Origin: Acinetobacter cumulans
Lineage (GTDB): Bacteria; Pseudomonadota; Gammaproteobacteria; Pseudomonadales; Moraxellaceae
Direction: 5' to 3'
Assembly (NCBI RefSeq): GCF_003024525.3
Contig: NZ_CP035934.2
Location: forward strand, 1,798,001 to 1,862,000
Length of the DNA: 64,000 nt
Shown: piece by piece, positions 46,454-59,554 of the stretch
Layout of the letters: every line of letters begins with the position of its first letter
Position numbering within the stretch: the stretch's first letter is position 1
Translations under genes and position numbers: made by a program
Notes under the pieces: model-generated
The model's database searches: none
Seen by the model: the letters and a program-made list of their open reading frames with translations, nothing else
Told to the model about the DNA's origin: nothing

Positions 46454-46909
46454 ATGAGTTCGACCATTTTGGTCATTCACGGACCGAATCTTAATTTGCT
46501 AGGAAAGCGCGAACCAGAAGTTTATGGACACCTCACACTTGAGGATATAAACCAGCAACTCACCGAACAAGCACAAAAAGCCTCTATTTCTCTGCAAACT
46601 TTCCAAAGCAATTGGGAAGGTGCTGTAGTGGACCGAATCCATCAAGCACAACAAGACGGCGTTCAATTTATCATTATCAATCCAGCAGCCTTAACACATA
46701 CATCGGTTGCGGTGCGTGATGCACTTCTTGGCGTAGCAATTCCATTCATCGAAGTACATTTATCTAATGTACATGCACGTGAAGCTTTCCGCCATCATTC
46801 ATATTTATCTGATAAAGCCGTAGGTGTTATCTGCGGATTAGGTGCAAAAGGCTACGCGTCAGCGCTTGACTTTGCTATCGACAAAATTCAACCAACTTTG
46901 CAATCTTAA
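46454..46909 (+). CDS. aroQ: 3-dehydroquinate dehydratase, type II
   Basis: Converts 3-dehydroquinate to 3-dehydroshikimate in the shikimate pathway for aromatic amino acids. A 151-aa dodecameric type II enzyme. The signature [19 protein letters not shown] is at 7-25 with catalytic Tyr24. [16 protein letters not shown] and the [15 protein letters not shown] substrate loop follow. It sits 17 bases before accB in the common aroQ-accB-accC order. Confidence 0.97.
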   Translation: MSSTILVIHGPNLNLLGKREPEVYGHLTLEDINQQLTEQAQKASISLQTFQSNWEGAVVDRIHQAQQDGVQFIIINPAALTHTSVAVRDALLGVAIPFIEVHLSNVHAREAFRHHSYLSDKAVGVICGLGAKGYASALDFAIDKIQPTLQS

Positions 46910-46926
46910 TTTAGGAATACTGTCTC

Positions 46927-47343
46927 ATGGATATCCGTAAAATCAAGAAACTCATCGACCTGATGATTGAATCTGACTTACAGGCAATCGAAGTGAAAGA
47001 AGGCGATCAATCTATCGCTCTCACACGTCGAAATCCAGTTGTAGCAGCAGCTGTTCCAGCAATGCCTGCTCCTGCTGCACCTACACCAGCAGCAAAATCA
47101 CCTCGTGGTGCTGTTGAAACTTCACCAATGGTTGGTGTGTTCTATGCAGCACCAAATCCGGGCGAAGCACCATTTGTAAAAGTTGGTCAAACTGTGTCTG
47201 CAGGTGAAACACTGGGTATTATTGAAGCAATGAAAATCATGAACCCAATTGAGGCAACTCAAAGTGGTGTGATTGAAGAAATTCTAGTGAAAAATGGCGA
47301 AGTGATTCAATTTGGTCAACCACTTTTCCGCTACCGCGCCTAA
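46927..47343 (+). CDS. accB: Biotin carboxyl carrier protein of acetyl-CoA carboxylase
   Basis: Carries biotin between the carboxylase and transferase steps of malonyl-CoA synthesis. A 138-aa protein. An N-terminal helical region (1-35) is followed by a flexible Ala/Pro linker (36-60) and the biotinyl domain with EAMKIMNPI (Lys103 is the biotinylated residue). The thumb-like insertion typical of AccB is present. It precedes accC by 17 bases. Confidence 0.97.
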   Translation: MDIRKIKKLIDLMIESDLQAIEVKEGDQSIALTRRNPVVAAAVPAMPAPAAPTPAAKSPRGAVETSPMVGVFYAAPNPGEAPFVKVGQTVSAGETLGIIEAMKIMNPIEATQSGVIEEILVKNGEVIQFGQPLFRYRA

Positions 47344-47360
47344 AACCTCGGGGAAAAATA

Positions 47361-48725
47361 ATGTTGCAAAAAGTTTTAATTGCAAACCGTGGTGAAATTG
47401 CACTACGCATTACACGGGCCTGCAAAACTTTAGGAATTAAAACCGTAGGGATTTATTCCGATGCAGATAAAGACCTCATGCATTTACGCTTTTGTGATGA
47501 AGCAGTCTGCATTGGTCCAGGTGCGAGCAGTGAAAGCTATCTAAATATTCCAGCCATTATTACAGCGGCTGAAATTACAGGTGCTGATGCAATCCACCCT
47601 GGATATGGTTTTTTATCTGAAAATGCTGAATTCGCAGAAATTGTAGAAAGCTCAGGTTTTATCTTTATTGGCCCACGCCCAGAACATATTCGCCTAATGG
47701 GGAACAAGGTTTCTGCCATTATGGCAATGCGTAAAGCTGGTGTGCCTACTGTACCTGGTTCTGCGCATGCAGTTACACCAAACAATGCCTTAGCTGAAGC
47801 CAAAGAAATTGGCTTCCCATTGATCGTAAAAGCTGCCTCTGGTGGTGGTGGTCGTGGTATGCGTATTGTAGAACGTGTAGATACCCTGCTCGAATCTGTA
47901 CAAGCTGCACAACGTGATGCTGAAATGTGGTTTGGCGATGATACAGTCTATATGGAACGTTTTTTACAAAAACCTCGCCATGTAGAAGTACAAGTGTTAG
48001 CAGATGGTAATGGCCATGCAATTCATCTGTATGACCGTGACTGCTCTTTACAGCGCCGCCATCAAAAAGTACTTGAAGAAGCACCAGCACCGGGCTTACC
48101 AGAACAAGCACGCGCAGAAATTTTAGAAGCATGTGTGAATGCGTGTAAAATGATGCAATACCGTGGCGCAGGTACGTTTGAGTTCTTATTTGAAGAAGAT
48201 GAATTCTTCTTTATTGAAATGAATACACGCGTACAGGTAGAGCACCCTGTCACTGAAATGGTGACAGGTATCGATATTATTGAGCAACAATTACGCATTG
48301 CTGCAGGCCTCGGACTTAACATCGAACAAGAAGATGTCGAGTGCAAGGGTCATGCCATGGAATGCCGTATTAATGCTGAAGATCCAACAACCTTTATGCC
48401 TTCACCGGGTAAAATTGAGCATTTCTATGCACCAGGTGGTGCAGGCATTCGTTTAGATTCTCATATCTATCAAGGTTATAGTATTCCGCCTTACTACGAC
48501 TCTATGATTGCAAAACTGATTGCTCATGGCAAAGACCGTGAAACTTGTATTGCACGCATGAAGCAAGCTTTGGACGAAATCATTTTGACAGGAATTAAAA
48601 CCAATATTCCTTTACATAAAGATTTAATCTTACAAGACGAAAACTTCTGCCAAAAAGCAATGGACATCCATTACTTAGAAAAGCACATGTTGAAACAAGT
48701 TGAAGGTCATTCTGAAAAAGAATAA
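47361..48725 (+). CDS. accC: Biotin carboxylase, subunit of acetyl-CoA carboxylase
   Basis: ATP-dependent carboxylation of the biotin on AccB, the first step of fatty-acid synthesis. It is 454 aa. [16 protein letters not shown] starts the N-terminal domain. The ATP-grasp glycine loop [12 protein letters not shown] is at about 158-169. [17 protein letters not shown] supplies metal and catalytic residues. The C-terminal extension ends in charged residues. Last gene of the aroQ-accBC operon. Confidence 0.97.
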   Translation: MLQKVLIANRGEIALRITRACKTLGIKTVGIYSDADKDLMHLRFCDEAVCIGPGASSESYLNIPAIITAAEITGADAIHPGYGFLSENAEFAEIVESSGFIFIGPRPEHIRLMGNKVSAIMAMRKAGVPTVPGSAHAVTPNNALAEAKEIGFPLIVKAASGGGGRGMRIVERVDTLLESVQAAQRDAEMWFGDDTVYMERFLQKPRHVEVQVLADGNGHAIHLYDRDCSLQRRHQKVLEEAPAPGLPEQARAEILEACVNACKMMQYRGAGTFEFLFEEDEFFFIEMNTRVQVEHPVTEMVTGIDIIEQQLRIAAGLGLNIEQEDVECKGHAMECRINAEDPTTFMPSPGKIEHFYAPGGAGIRLDSHIYQGYSIPPYYDSMIAKLIAHGKDRETCIARMKQALDEIILTGIKTNIPLHKDLILQDENFCQKAMDIHYLEKHMLKQVEGHSEKE

Positions 48726-48738
48726 ACAACAGTAAATA

Positions 48739-48765
48739 AAAAACCGCTCAATTGAGCGGTTTTTT
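48739..48765. terminator. Bidirectional terminator between accC and a convergent gene
   Basis: ACCGCTCAATTGAGCGGT (48743-48760) is a perfect palindrome with A and T runs on the flanks. Confidence 0.92.
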
Positions 48766-48781
48766 ATTGGCTTTAAATCAC

Positions 48782-49264
48782 TTATGGCAATACACGATAT
48801 AAAGTTGCAAAACATTTTTCAGCTTGATCATTACTACAGAAATTAATTGTGCTTGGATTTTTCCATTTCACAAAATACTGTGAAATTTCTCCAGTTTGAT
48901 CGACTTGCTGGCCTGAACAATCTTTTTGGTTGTTATCAAATTTTACTTGCAACACTAAAGCAGGCAATTGTTCGTCTGGTTGTGCTGAAGGTTGGTAATC
49001 GTAAATACCAGATGACCACTCCTCACCGCTTTTAATAATGACATCATTATCGCTTTTGAAATTATAATATTCGATGCACTTGCGATTATTTGGAATTTCC
49101 ATTCCCCATAGACCCACAATTTCAGGGCGAGTAATCACCCTAAATGAATTAGCTACATTTTGCTGTGGCGTGACATTTTGATTTTGATCATTTTTTTTAT
49201 TATCTGAAGCAGAAGCTACACCAGCACATAACATTAGTAAAATGGTTAAAGATGTCTTTTTCAT
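48782..49264 (-). CDS. Secreted protein of unknown function
   Basis: A 160-aa protein with a Sec signal peptide at 1-19 (LLMLCAGVASA then SDN). After a short Asn/Gln-rich linker, a compact domain (about 45-160) contains four cysteines (KCIEY, KDCSG, NFCSN, EKCFA), suggesting two disulfides. GLWGMEIPNNRKCIEYYNF has the look of a lipocalin-like or small beta-barrel domain, but I recognise no family. It is convergent with accC and monocistronic. Confidence 0.75.
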   Translation of the reverse strand: MKKTSLTILLMLCAGVASASDNKKNDQNQNVTPQQNVANSFRVITRPEIVGLWGMEIPNNRKCIEYYNFKSDNDVIIKSGEEWSSGIYDYQPSAQPDEQLPALVLQVKFDNNQKDCSGQQVDQTGEISQYFVKWKNPSTINFCSNDQAEKCFATLYRVLP

Positions 49265-49518
49265 ACGTTTATTCAGTCATATTATCCATGTGTGCTAAAT
49301 TAACACATTTTTTTAAAAAACCACCAATAATCACCAATTTATAACAATCATTTCACCAATATATTCAACAATGCCCGTTATCATATTTAATGCCTTATAT
49401 TTATGGTATTCACACAATGAGCTTCATCGGAGACAACTCGTGCATTTATAATTAATTTAGTAAAATGCTTCAATAAATACCGTATTACTTAGGCTATATA
49501 AGGGAAGTCAATCCATTT

Positions 49519-50934
49519 ATGCGTACAGCCTCACCGAATATCATACAAAGTAGTGTTTTTTTGGGCGTTGCCCTGATTATCTTGATCAGCTGTCTCGTTG
49601 GTATTGCTTCTCGACCACTTTCTTTTCTCGCTTTCTTTTGGCCAGCCAATGCTGTCTTGCTCGCTATTTTTCTACGCTATCCAAATTTAAATACAAGCAG
49701 TGGCTGGCTAGGTGCTTTTTATGGCTACATGCTTGCAGACTTACTCACGGGTAACTTTCTACAACTGACCACTATTTTAACTTTCGCAAATTTAATTAAT
49801 ACAGCCGTTTCATTGTTTTTTATACAATTTTTCCAAATTAACTATAGAAAATATCATCAAGGTCTAACTTTTTTAGGCTTGTTTAGCATTTGTACTTTTG
49901 GTGGATGTTTAGCGAGTGCTGTCTTTGCTATTTTTACCGTTCCGTTTGTCCCCAATACATTCATGTCTACAGACCGCCTACTGGTCGATTTTAGTATGTG
50001 GTGGACAGGAGAAATGTTGAACTGTATTTTAATTTTACCTTTGGTATTGGCATTCCCAACCTATAACGAATTCAAAAAAATTATTCATAATCGTCGTAGT
50101 AAAACCTACCCCATTCAAAAAGCTTTTCCGGCAATTGCTGTTATTTTTTGTGTGGCCCTAACTTATCTATTTTCTGGACCTGGTGCTTTACTCTATCCTT
50201 TAGCTGCATTAATTTGGGTTGCACTTAGCTATCGACTCTTTACTGTCACTGTTATTAACTTTTTAGCCTTACTTGCAACCTACCACAGTCTCAACCAGTT
50301 TTATGTCGCTGTATCCCCTGAGATTTATCTCAGTACGTCCATGTCAGTGCGGATTGGTTTGTGTATGCTCAGTCTCGCACCCTTACTGCTGTGTATCATT
50401 AGTGAAAATAGACATCACTTATATAAAAAAGTTCTCTATTTTGCAAATTACGATAGCTTAACCCAAGCCATGAACCGCCGTTACTTCTTCCAACTCAGTG
50501 AAGAGCTCTTAACACTTCACCCTAAACGTAGTTTTACGCTACTCATGTTAGATATTGATCATTTTAAGAAAATTAATGATCAATACGGCCATTATGCTGG
50601 GGATCAAGTTTTACAGCAGTTTTCCGAACAGATTCGTCAACATTTACGCGATAAAGATTTGTTTGCACGACTAGGTGGTGAAGAATTCGTTATTCTTTTA
50701 GAAAACATTCAACACAATGAAGCTCTGCGTATTTCGGAAAGATTGCGAAATATTATCGAAACTTCACCAATACAAATTCATGGCCAAGCAGATATTCCAA
50801 TTACCGTGAGTATAGGCATGACGCAATATGCAGCCACATCACCCGAAACAATTCAAAATCTAATTAATAAAGCCGATTTTGCACTTTACCAAGCAAAGGA
50901 GCAAGGTCGTAACAAGGTAATAATGAGCTGCTAA
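49519..50934 (+). CDS. Diguanylate cyclase with MASE1 sensor
   Basis: A 471-aa inner-membrane protein. An N-terminal MASE1 domain of about eight helices (1-300) includes FFWPANAVLLA. A C-terminal GGDEF domain spans about 305-470. The active site is intact (RLGGEEFVILL) and an inhibitory I-site RDKD lies five residues before it. The substrate metal residues in LDIDHFKKINDQYGH are present. It would make c-di-GMP from GTP in response to an unknown signal. A separate single gene with AGGGAAG upstream of its ATG. Confidence 0.92.
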   Translation: MRTASPNIIQSSVFLGVALIILISCLVGIASRPLSFLAFFWPANAVLLAIFLRYPNLNTSSGWLGAFYGYMLADLLTGNFLQLTTILTFANLINTAVSLFFIQFFQINYRKYHQGLTFLGLFSICTFGGCLASAVFAIFTVPFVPNTFMSTDRLLVDFSMWWTGEMLNCILILPLVLAFPTYNEFKKIIHNRRSKTYPIQKAFPAIAVIFCVALTYLFSGPGALLYPLAALIWVALSYRLFTVTVINFLALLATYHSLNQFYVAVSPEIYLSTSMSVRIGLCMLSLAPLLLCIISENRHHLYKKVLYFANYDSLTQAMNRRYFFQLSEELLTLHPKRSFTLLMLDIDHFKKINDQYGHYAGDQVLQQFSEQIRQHLRDKDLFARLGGEEFVILLENIQHNEALRISERLRNIIETSPIQIHGQADIPITVSIGMTQYAATSPETIQNLINKADFALYQAKEQGRNKVIMSC

Positions 50935-50976
50935 AAGAAGCAATAATATCGTGCATTTTAGATCTCAAACTTTTTC

Positions 50977-52137
50977 TTAATGGCTAAGATTCACCGCTTT
51001 AGGTAAGCCTTTTACAAAGAATAAACCACATAGAACCACAATACCTGCCACAACAAACATTACTTGCCCTGTATATATTTCCCAATAATGCCCAGCTAAA
51101 ATACTACCAATAGCCACGCCAAGTCCCCACATCGTACTATAAAGGGCTTGCCCACGACCTTGTTGTCCCGCCGAAAAATTTTGGAAGATAATCCGCATTG
51201 CAATGAGATGAAATAAACCAAAGCTAAAAGCATGAATGCATTGAGCAAAGAATTGTACTGCAAATAAGTCAGGGAAAAGTCCAGCCATTATCCAACGTAA
51301 GCTGGTTAAAATTAAACAGATTGCCACCAACATCCGCCATGAAAAGCGCGTAAAAAATACATTGGCATATGCAAACATGATTATTTCTGCGATAACTCCC
51401 ACTGACCACAAAAAGCCTATTTCTGTTGTACTATAATTGGCTTGCTTTAAGTAATTACTATAAAAACTATAAAACGGTGCATGTGAAAATAGCATAATCA
51501 GTTCTATGACAAAAAAACTTGCCACCACGGGACGTTTTAAAATGGGCCATAGTGGTTCTAGTATTTTTTGCGATGTAGGTGCTGTAGCTGGTTCACGTAT
51601 TGTAAATGACCAAAGAAAAGCCAAAGAGGCAATACATAACAACATAATCGGTAACATTGATATTGGGACTATTTCGAGCAACGCTCCAATGCCAAACACC
51701 CCAATAATAAATCCTATAGAACCCCATTTACGGACCTTACCGTATAATTGTGCTCTTTTTTCTGCTAACCAAAATAAGGTCACACCTTCAAATTGTGCCA
51801 ATATCGCATTTTGAAAAAAACTAAATATCAGCATAAGTAATGCAATTGATTGAAAACTATTAGGAATAATAAAAATCAGTAACCATATACAACACTCCAT
51901 CCATGTTGCTATACGTACCAGCAACATACGCTTTCCTGATTTGTCTGCAATCCACCCCCAAATAAAAGGCGCAAAAAAACGTGTAATAATTGCAATGGAT
52001 GAAAGCAACCCAATTTGTTGATAATTAAACCCTTGGTCTTCTAAATAAAGATTCCAAAATGGCATAAATGTACCAACAATGGCATAGTAGAAAAAGTAGA
52101 ATCCACCTAGTTTGGACTGGATTGGAATGCTAAGCAT
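50977..52137 (-). CDS. MFS transporter, LacY/HcaT-like (MFS_1_like)
   Basis: A 386-aa twelve-helix major-facilitator protein. The N-terminus YFFYYAIVGTFMPFWNLYL, then GWIADKSGKRM between helices 2 and 3, is typical of the HcaT/phenylpropionate-transporter group. In that group the substrate is an aromatic acid or a nucleoside-like compound. The substrate here is unknown. It is monocistronic. Its upstream region carries three copies of GTATACAAAT, probably operator sites. Confidence 0.85.
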   Translation of the reverse strand: MLSIPIQSKLGGFYFFYYAIVGTFMPFWNLYLEDQGFNYQQIGLLSSIAIITRFFAPFIWGWIADKSGKRMLLVRIATWMECCIWLLIFIIPNSFQSIALLMLIFSFFQNAILAQFEGVTLFWLAEKRAQLYGKVRKWGSIGFIIGVFGIGALLEIVPISMLPIMLLCIASLAFLWSFTIREPATAPTSQKILEPLWPILKRPVVASFFVIELIMLFSHAPFYSFYSNYLKQANYSTTEIGFLWSVGVIAEIIMFAYANVFFTRFSWRMLVAICLILTSLRWIMAGLFPDLFAVQFFAQCIHAFSFGLFHLIAMRIIFQNFSAGQQGRGQALYSTMWGLGVAIGSILAGHYWEIYTGQVMFVVAGIVVLCGLFFVKGLPKAVNLSH

Positions 52138-52227
52138 TAAGCTATATTCCTTAGTATTTACAACAAGTTATTAACTTTTTAGAGTTGTATTGCATTGCAT
52201 CTAAAAGGCGGTTTTAGGAGATAACAG

Positions 52228-52283
52228 GTATACAAATCAGTATACAAATTTATTTTAATTAAATTATTTCAAAATTTGTATAC
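52228..52283 (-). promoter_or_regulatory. Three GTATACAAAT repeats upstream of the MFS gene
   Basis: Direct copies at 52228-52237 and 52240-52249, plus an inverted copy (ATTTGTATAC) at 52274-52283. The spacing of the direct pair is 12 bases. TTGTATAC-type sequences are commonly bound by GntR-family (FCD) regulators. No regulator gene is adjacent. Confidence 0.6.
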
Positions 52284-52572
52284 TTTAGAGAAAAATACAC
52301 ATTATTAATCATGTATTTATATTTATCTAAATTTATCGTTTTTATGTATAAAAAACCATTATAAGGAAGTTCTAGATAGAAGTTATTTGCTTTATCAGCG
52401 TGTGGTACGAGTTAAATTTAAAAATTGCAGATTCCCTTCATTCTAATCAACAACATATTGCAAGTTATCCTCTTAGTTCCAATTTTATGCAATTACTGAT
52501 TCTAAATTATAGAAAATTTTTAAATATATCGATTCGACTGCTTTTAAAATAGGATTTCAATAAAAAATCGTC

Positions 52573-52854
52573 TTAACGTTCCCAATCAATCTTGTAAATA
52601 TTTCCATCTACGACAGTAATAGCATAGTAAGAATTATCTACTTTATATTTATAGGTGATGGCTGGATGAGCTCGTCCTCTCGCATCACGAATAGTATGCT
52701 CATAAGAAGATTCAGGATGACCCAATACATCTTGCATTTTGCTATAACTATCACCAAGTTCAACAAAACCAAAATTTCCTCGAATCGACTGCATGTTAAC
52801 AGCGAACGCTTGAATGGACATAAATATGCTCAAAACTAATAATAATTTTTTCAC
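52573..52854 (-). CDS. Small secreted protein, DUF2845/SmpA-like fold possible
   Basis: I start this at GTG 52854, giving 93 aa: VKKLLLVLSIFMSIQAFA is a normal signal peptide, with GAG a few bases upstream. An ATG at 52890 adds a run of hydrophobic residues and has no ribosome-binding site. The mature part has GDSYSKMQDVLGHPESS and ends with VVDGNIYKIDWER, a pattern like the small beta-sheet domains of SmpA/DUF2845 proteins. Function unknown. Confidence 0.7.
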   Translation of the reverse strand: MKKLLLVLSIFMSIQAFAVNMQSIRGNFGFVELGDSYSKMQDVLGHPESSYEHTIRDARGRAHPAITYKYKVDNSYYAITVVDGNIYKIDWER

Positions 52855-53710
52855 TTCTATGCTCAACAAAGTATTTATACTTAGCAACATAATAAGTGAA
52901 AAATGTGATTTTTATCATTTTTTTTGTCTGAGTAATGTTCAGTACAAATTAAATCTACCTACAATTTATTGTTATCCAAGTAAACCTTTTGTACTACTTC
53001 CAGATAATTCATATTCATAGAGCAATCATAGATGCTGAAATCCTTCATATACGCATACAGCTCAACACAAATAATGTCCGCAAGTTACAAGCACAAAGAT
53101 TTACTTTGATGAACAGTTTGATCCAGCCAATACAAATCTTATCCGTCACACAAAGTACAGCTGATAAATTTTTTAAATTGAGATTTGTAGCTAATCATTC
53201 CAGCAATAAAGAATGTAAAGCCTTAGTAGATCAACACGTTATGTCCCGAGAGCAAATAAGTTATTGAAAAAAATTGAAGCACTTGGATAAAAGTGGTCTA
53301 GTTATTTTCACTTTTATATAACAAAGCCCATTCATACAGACTCATTCAATTTAGCTTTGCCAAATTCTTTATGGGGGAAAGATATAACGAATGTATACGT
53401 GCTTTGCTTGATACATTACAACCGCAAGTAACCGTATTTTATTTCTACCTACTATAAAATAAGATACAACTTTCACACTTTTTGTAGCAAGAAAGAGCAA
53501 CTTCATTTCCGCAAAATCATTAGGATCATCAACCTTCCCAATACTTCAAAAAGTTTTGTTATTTTTACACCATCAGTTGTAACCACTTTTTATAATAAAC
53601 GGTTGATTTTCAAATCCTAGCTATTTTTTATATTTACCTTAACTTAATATTTTAAGACGTAAAGTAGCTATATTTTCAATCCATTATTTTACAATATGTC
53701 ATTCAATAAG
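52855..53710. other. AT-rich region with possible gene debris
   Basis: A plus-strand frame of 92 codons exists at 52989-53267, and a short plus-strand frame ending near 53458 contains MGERYNECIRALLDTLQPQV. Neither has a convincing start signal, and both break up quickly. They may be remnants of lost genes. I do not call either as a gene. Confidence 0.35.
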
Positions 53711-53906
53711 TTAGACCATCGACCAAAGGTGGTAATACTCTTGAATATCTCGATTTAAAAACTCATCGCGTTCGGATCGTAATGAAAAGGCTTATTTTCC
53801 AGTAAAGTAGTGCAATTATTTAATTTAAGGTATTTTTTAAGAATTTCTTAAAATTTTCGATTTTTTCTGGAAAAATACTTTCTTCATCCCACATAATAGC
53901 ATTCAT
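53711..53906 (-). pseudogene. Small gene (about 65 codons) broken by two homopolymer frameshifts
   Basis: An ATG at 53906 has a perfectly spaced GAGG 8 bases upstream and opens a 28-codon frame, MNAIMWDEESIFPEKIENFKK. It then stops after a run of six A (plus-strand T6 at 53833-53838). A one-base change there continues the protein as LNNCTTLLENKPFHYDPN. A second one-base change at a run of five T (53756-53760 region) continues it to LNRDIQEYYHLWSMV and a stop at 53711. All three pieces are coding-like and collinear. I know no homologue. The broken frame suggests decay, or two homopolymer errors in the assembly. Confidence 0.55.
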
Positions 53907-54229
53907 ATCATTTACCTCTATCAATCTAAAGCACATACAACTTATTGATGTACAGTAAACAATATTTATCTTAAATGTGACTTAATTAGCAAAATAAAGC
54001 AAATAAATCGTTTTTAGATTTTTTTTTGCAGGCATGATTCATCATTTAAATAGATTGTCTCAATTCATTACACTATGTATTGATTCTATTGATGTGGAAA
54101 ACATTACAATACACTATGTCTTCAGAATACAAAAAGAATATGGAATAAAATGTGATCTGTTTCATAAAATATTGGCCGAAGTACTAAAAATATACTAAGA
54201 TAACTCAACTCAAACATAGGATATGACGG
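53907..54229. other. Spacer upstream of the dCache diguanylate cyclase
   Basis: About 320 AT-rich bases. No gene seen. ATAGGA lies 7-12 bases before the GTG start of the next gene. Confidence 0.5.
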
Positions 54230-55795
54230 GTGCTAAAGAAGATTGCGGCATTTTTAAAATTAGATTTACAAAAGCTGATTTTAATCCTAAATATCATCTG
54301 TGTTTCTTGTCTATTTATTGCATCAATTTGCATTATCAACTATGTCATTAAAAAACAATTAATAGAAAACTCTCTTTTAACAAATCAAAAATATGCTTCA
54401 AAAGTTGCAATTAGTGCAGATCAACACCTAAAAAGCATGCTACAAGAATTAAATTATAGTGCAAAAATTATTCGTCATGACTTTAGTAATCAAACTATTA
54501 TCAAAAGTGAATTACATCGACTTAAATACCAATCCAATAATTTCAATACCGTTTCTGTCGTAGATCAAAATGCGATCATCAAACATTTTGAACCGCATAA
54601 TTTTAAATTTAATACGAATGTTAGTCACCGAACTGTCGGTGTAGAACAATCATTAAAACTGAAAAAGACATATATTTCCCCGCCGTATCTAGCAATATCC
54701 AATAATCTTATTGTCTTAATGACGCAACCTATTTTTGATCAAAACCGAAATTACCAAGGTATGATCACTGGATCAATATATTTACAACGCAAAAATTTAA
54801 TAAATCAGCTTCTATCTGGTTCCTATGATTATAAAAGAAGCTATATGTATGTCGTAGATCAAGATAATCGAATTATTTTCCATCCTGATCCTACACGAAT
54901 TGGTGAAAAAATTATCGGAAATACTGGCCTAGACTACATGAAACAGTATAAAAATGGCTCAATTCATTTAGTAAATAGTAAAGGTATAGACAATCTCGCA
55001 GGTTTTTCTCATATTCCTAGTGTGAACTGGCTAGTAGTTTCACAGCAACCTACAGAAGAGCTTTTAGAACAAGCCAATAGTATTTTACTCAAAGCCGCAT
55101 TTGGAATATTTATATTTTATGTTCTCATATTTATAATTATTTGGAGGATAACTTATTATATTTCCTCACCGTTACATAGTCTTGCGCAAATGGCAGGTAT
55201 ATTAAATCAGCCAGAAACGGATGATAAAATTCGCGAAATTAATCCATGGTACTTTGAGGTTTTACGCTTTCGCACTGCTTTACTATTTAGTTCTAAAAAA
55301 TTTAAAGATAAGATTAGTGAATTGAATCAACATATCAATACAGATTCACTCACTGGTTTATTTAACCGTCGTGGTATGGATCTATTTATTAATGAATTAA
55401 AAAAAATGCATAGCGAGTTTGCATTATTAATGATTGATGTGGATCATTTTAAACAGGTTAATGATACATACGGACATGACCAAGGCGATGCTGTCTTAAT
55501 CTCACTTGCACAGCAGATTAAGCAAAATTTCCGTGAGAATGATGTCTGCTGTCGTTTAGGTGGTGAGGAGTTTGTTGTTTTGGTACATAGTGCTGAAGCT
55601 CACTCTGTTTATAAAGCAGCTGAAAGGCTTCGTAAAAGAATGGAAAATTTACAGTCCGACAATCTGCCGAAGGTAACCATATCGATTGGAATTGCTTTCT
55701 ATCCTGAAGATAATGAAGACATACAAGAAATATTTAAAATAGCGGATAATCGGTTGTATCAAGCAAAAAATTTAGGTCGTAACCAAGTATGTTAA
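54230..55795 (+). CDS. Diguanylate cyclase with periplasmic dCache sensor
   Basis: A 521-aa inner-membrane protein starting with GTG (AGGA upstream). Membrane segment 1 is at about 15-42, a periplasmic dCache domain at 45-285 (with the double-Cache hallmarks YISPPYLA and YVVDQDNRIIFHPD), a second membrane segment at about 288-312, and GGDEF at 360-520. The catalytic motif is intact (RLGGEEFVVLV) and an I-site REND is five residues upstream, so product inhibition is expected. dCache domains usually bind small molecules such as amino acids. The ligand is unknown. Second c-di-GMP synthase in 6 kb. Confidence 0.92.
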   Translation: MLKKIAAFLKLDLQKLILILNIICVSCLFIASICIINYVIKKQLIENSLLTNQKYASKVAISADQHLKSMLQELNYSAKIIRHDFSNQTIIKSELHRLKYQSNNFNTVSVVDQNAIIKHFEPHNFKFNTNVSHRTVGVEQSLKLKKTYISPPYLAISNNLIVLMTQPIFDQNRNYQGMITGSIYLQRKNLINQLLSGSYDYKRSYMYVVDQDNRIIFHPDPTRIGEKIIGNTGLDYMKQYKNGSIHLVNSKGIDNLAGFSHIPSVNWLVVSQQPTEELLEQANSILLKAAFGIFIFYVLIFIIIWRITYYISSPLHSLAQMAGILNQPETDDKIREINPWYFEVLRFRTALLFSSKKFKDKISELNQHINTDSLTGLFNRRGMDLFINELKKMHSEFALLMIDVDHFKQVNDTYGHDQGDAVLISLAQQIKQNFRENDVCCRLGGEEFVVLVHSAEAHSVYKAAERLRKRMENLQSDNLPKVTISIGIAFYPEDNEDIQEIFKIADNRLYQAKNLGRNQVC

Positions 55796-56303
55796 TTAAA
55801 AAATCTTTTACTTATCCATTTAAATTACTTTACGTCTCACCATATTAATAGTTTTTCATGCTGTTTAGGCTCTTATATAGCCTATTAAAGATCATAAAAG
55901 AGATTCTCTCATGGTGTATTTTCTTTATTTCAATGATTAAAATATAAATGTCACCACTCTTTAAATTGAAAATAATATAGTGACAATAGCTCAGCAAGTA
56001 CTTATTTAGTTGTATTTTAACTTCTAAGATAAGCTCTTAATAATATGACATCGAATACCAATTCACTGCAGCTAATTATTGATATATTTTATTTTTTTAA
56101 AAACCAGTCTAAATAGTCACGCTTTAATAATGAGTCTACATTCTATAATGCAGGACTTAAAAGTTGGTAATGTAAACAATGACAGCATTATCTCCTAACG
56201 GTATTCTGTGATGCCTTATCACATCCTCCAAGCCCTCTTTCTGTATATCCTTTATTTATAAAATTCCAATTTTTCTAATTTCTAAAGTATTTCACACATA
56301 AAA
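55796..56303. other. Spacer before the rRNA operon
   Basis: About 500 AT-rich bases between the diguanylate cyclase and the rRNA terminator. No gene seen. Confidence 0.5.
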
Positions 56304-56334
56304 AAACACCCCCTGCACTAGTCAGGGGGTGTTT
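56304..56334 (-). terminator. rRNA operon terminator
   Basis: AAACACCCCCTG (56304-56315) and CAGGGGGTGTTT (56323-56334) form a strong GC-rich hairpin. On the minus strand it is followed by a T-run, 10 bases past the 5S gene. Confidence 0.93.
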
Positions 56335-56343
56335 CGAATAATG

Positions 56344-56458
56344 AGCTGGCGATGACTTACTCTCACATGGGTAACCCCACACTACCATCAGCGCTAAGAG
56401 GTTTCACTTCTGAGTTCGGGAAGGGATCAGGTGGTTCACTCTTGCTATTGTCGCCAGC
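56344..56458 (-). rRNA. rrf: 5S ribosomal RNA
   Basis: About 115 nt. The ends are complementary (GCTGGCGAC near the 5' end and the matching sequence at the 3' end). The interior has the usual CCCGAACTCAGAAGTGAAAC block. Ends are estimated to within a few bases. Confidence 0.95.
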
Positions 56459-56654
56459 ACAACTTGGATGCTTACTCGTTTGGTCTTACTTGGATGCCGA
56501 ACTTTCGTCAAATGAGTTATTAACAGATCATATCTGAGTCGAATTGTATGTTCTAGCGTTAGCTGAATCAAGTATTTCAAGACCGTTTGGTCTTTAATGA
56601 ATCAATCTCTGCTCACTGCTTGCGCAGTTCGTACAACAACTGTTTGGGTGTTGT

Positions 56655-59546
<2,892 letters not shown>

Positions 59547-59554
59547 TATACAAC

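Noticed and set aside
52989..53267. 92-codon plus-strand frame in AT-rich intergenic DNA
   Set aside because: No ribosome-binding site and no recognisable motif. It is at best gene debris, so I did not call it.
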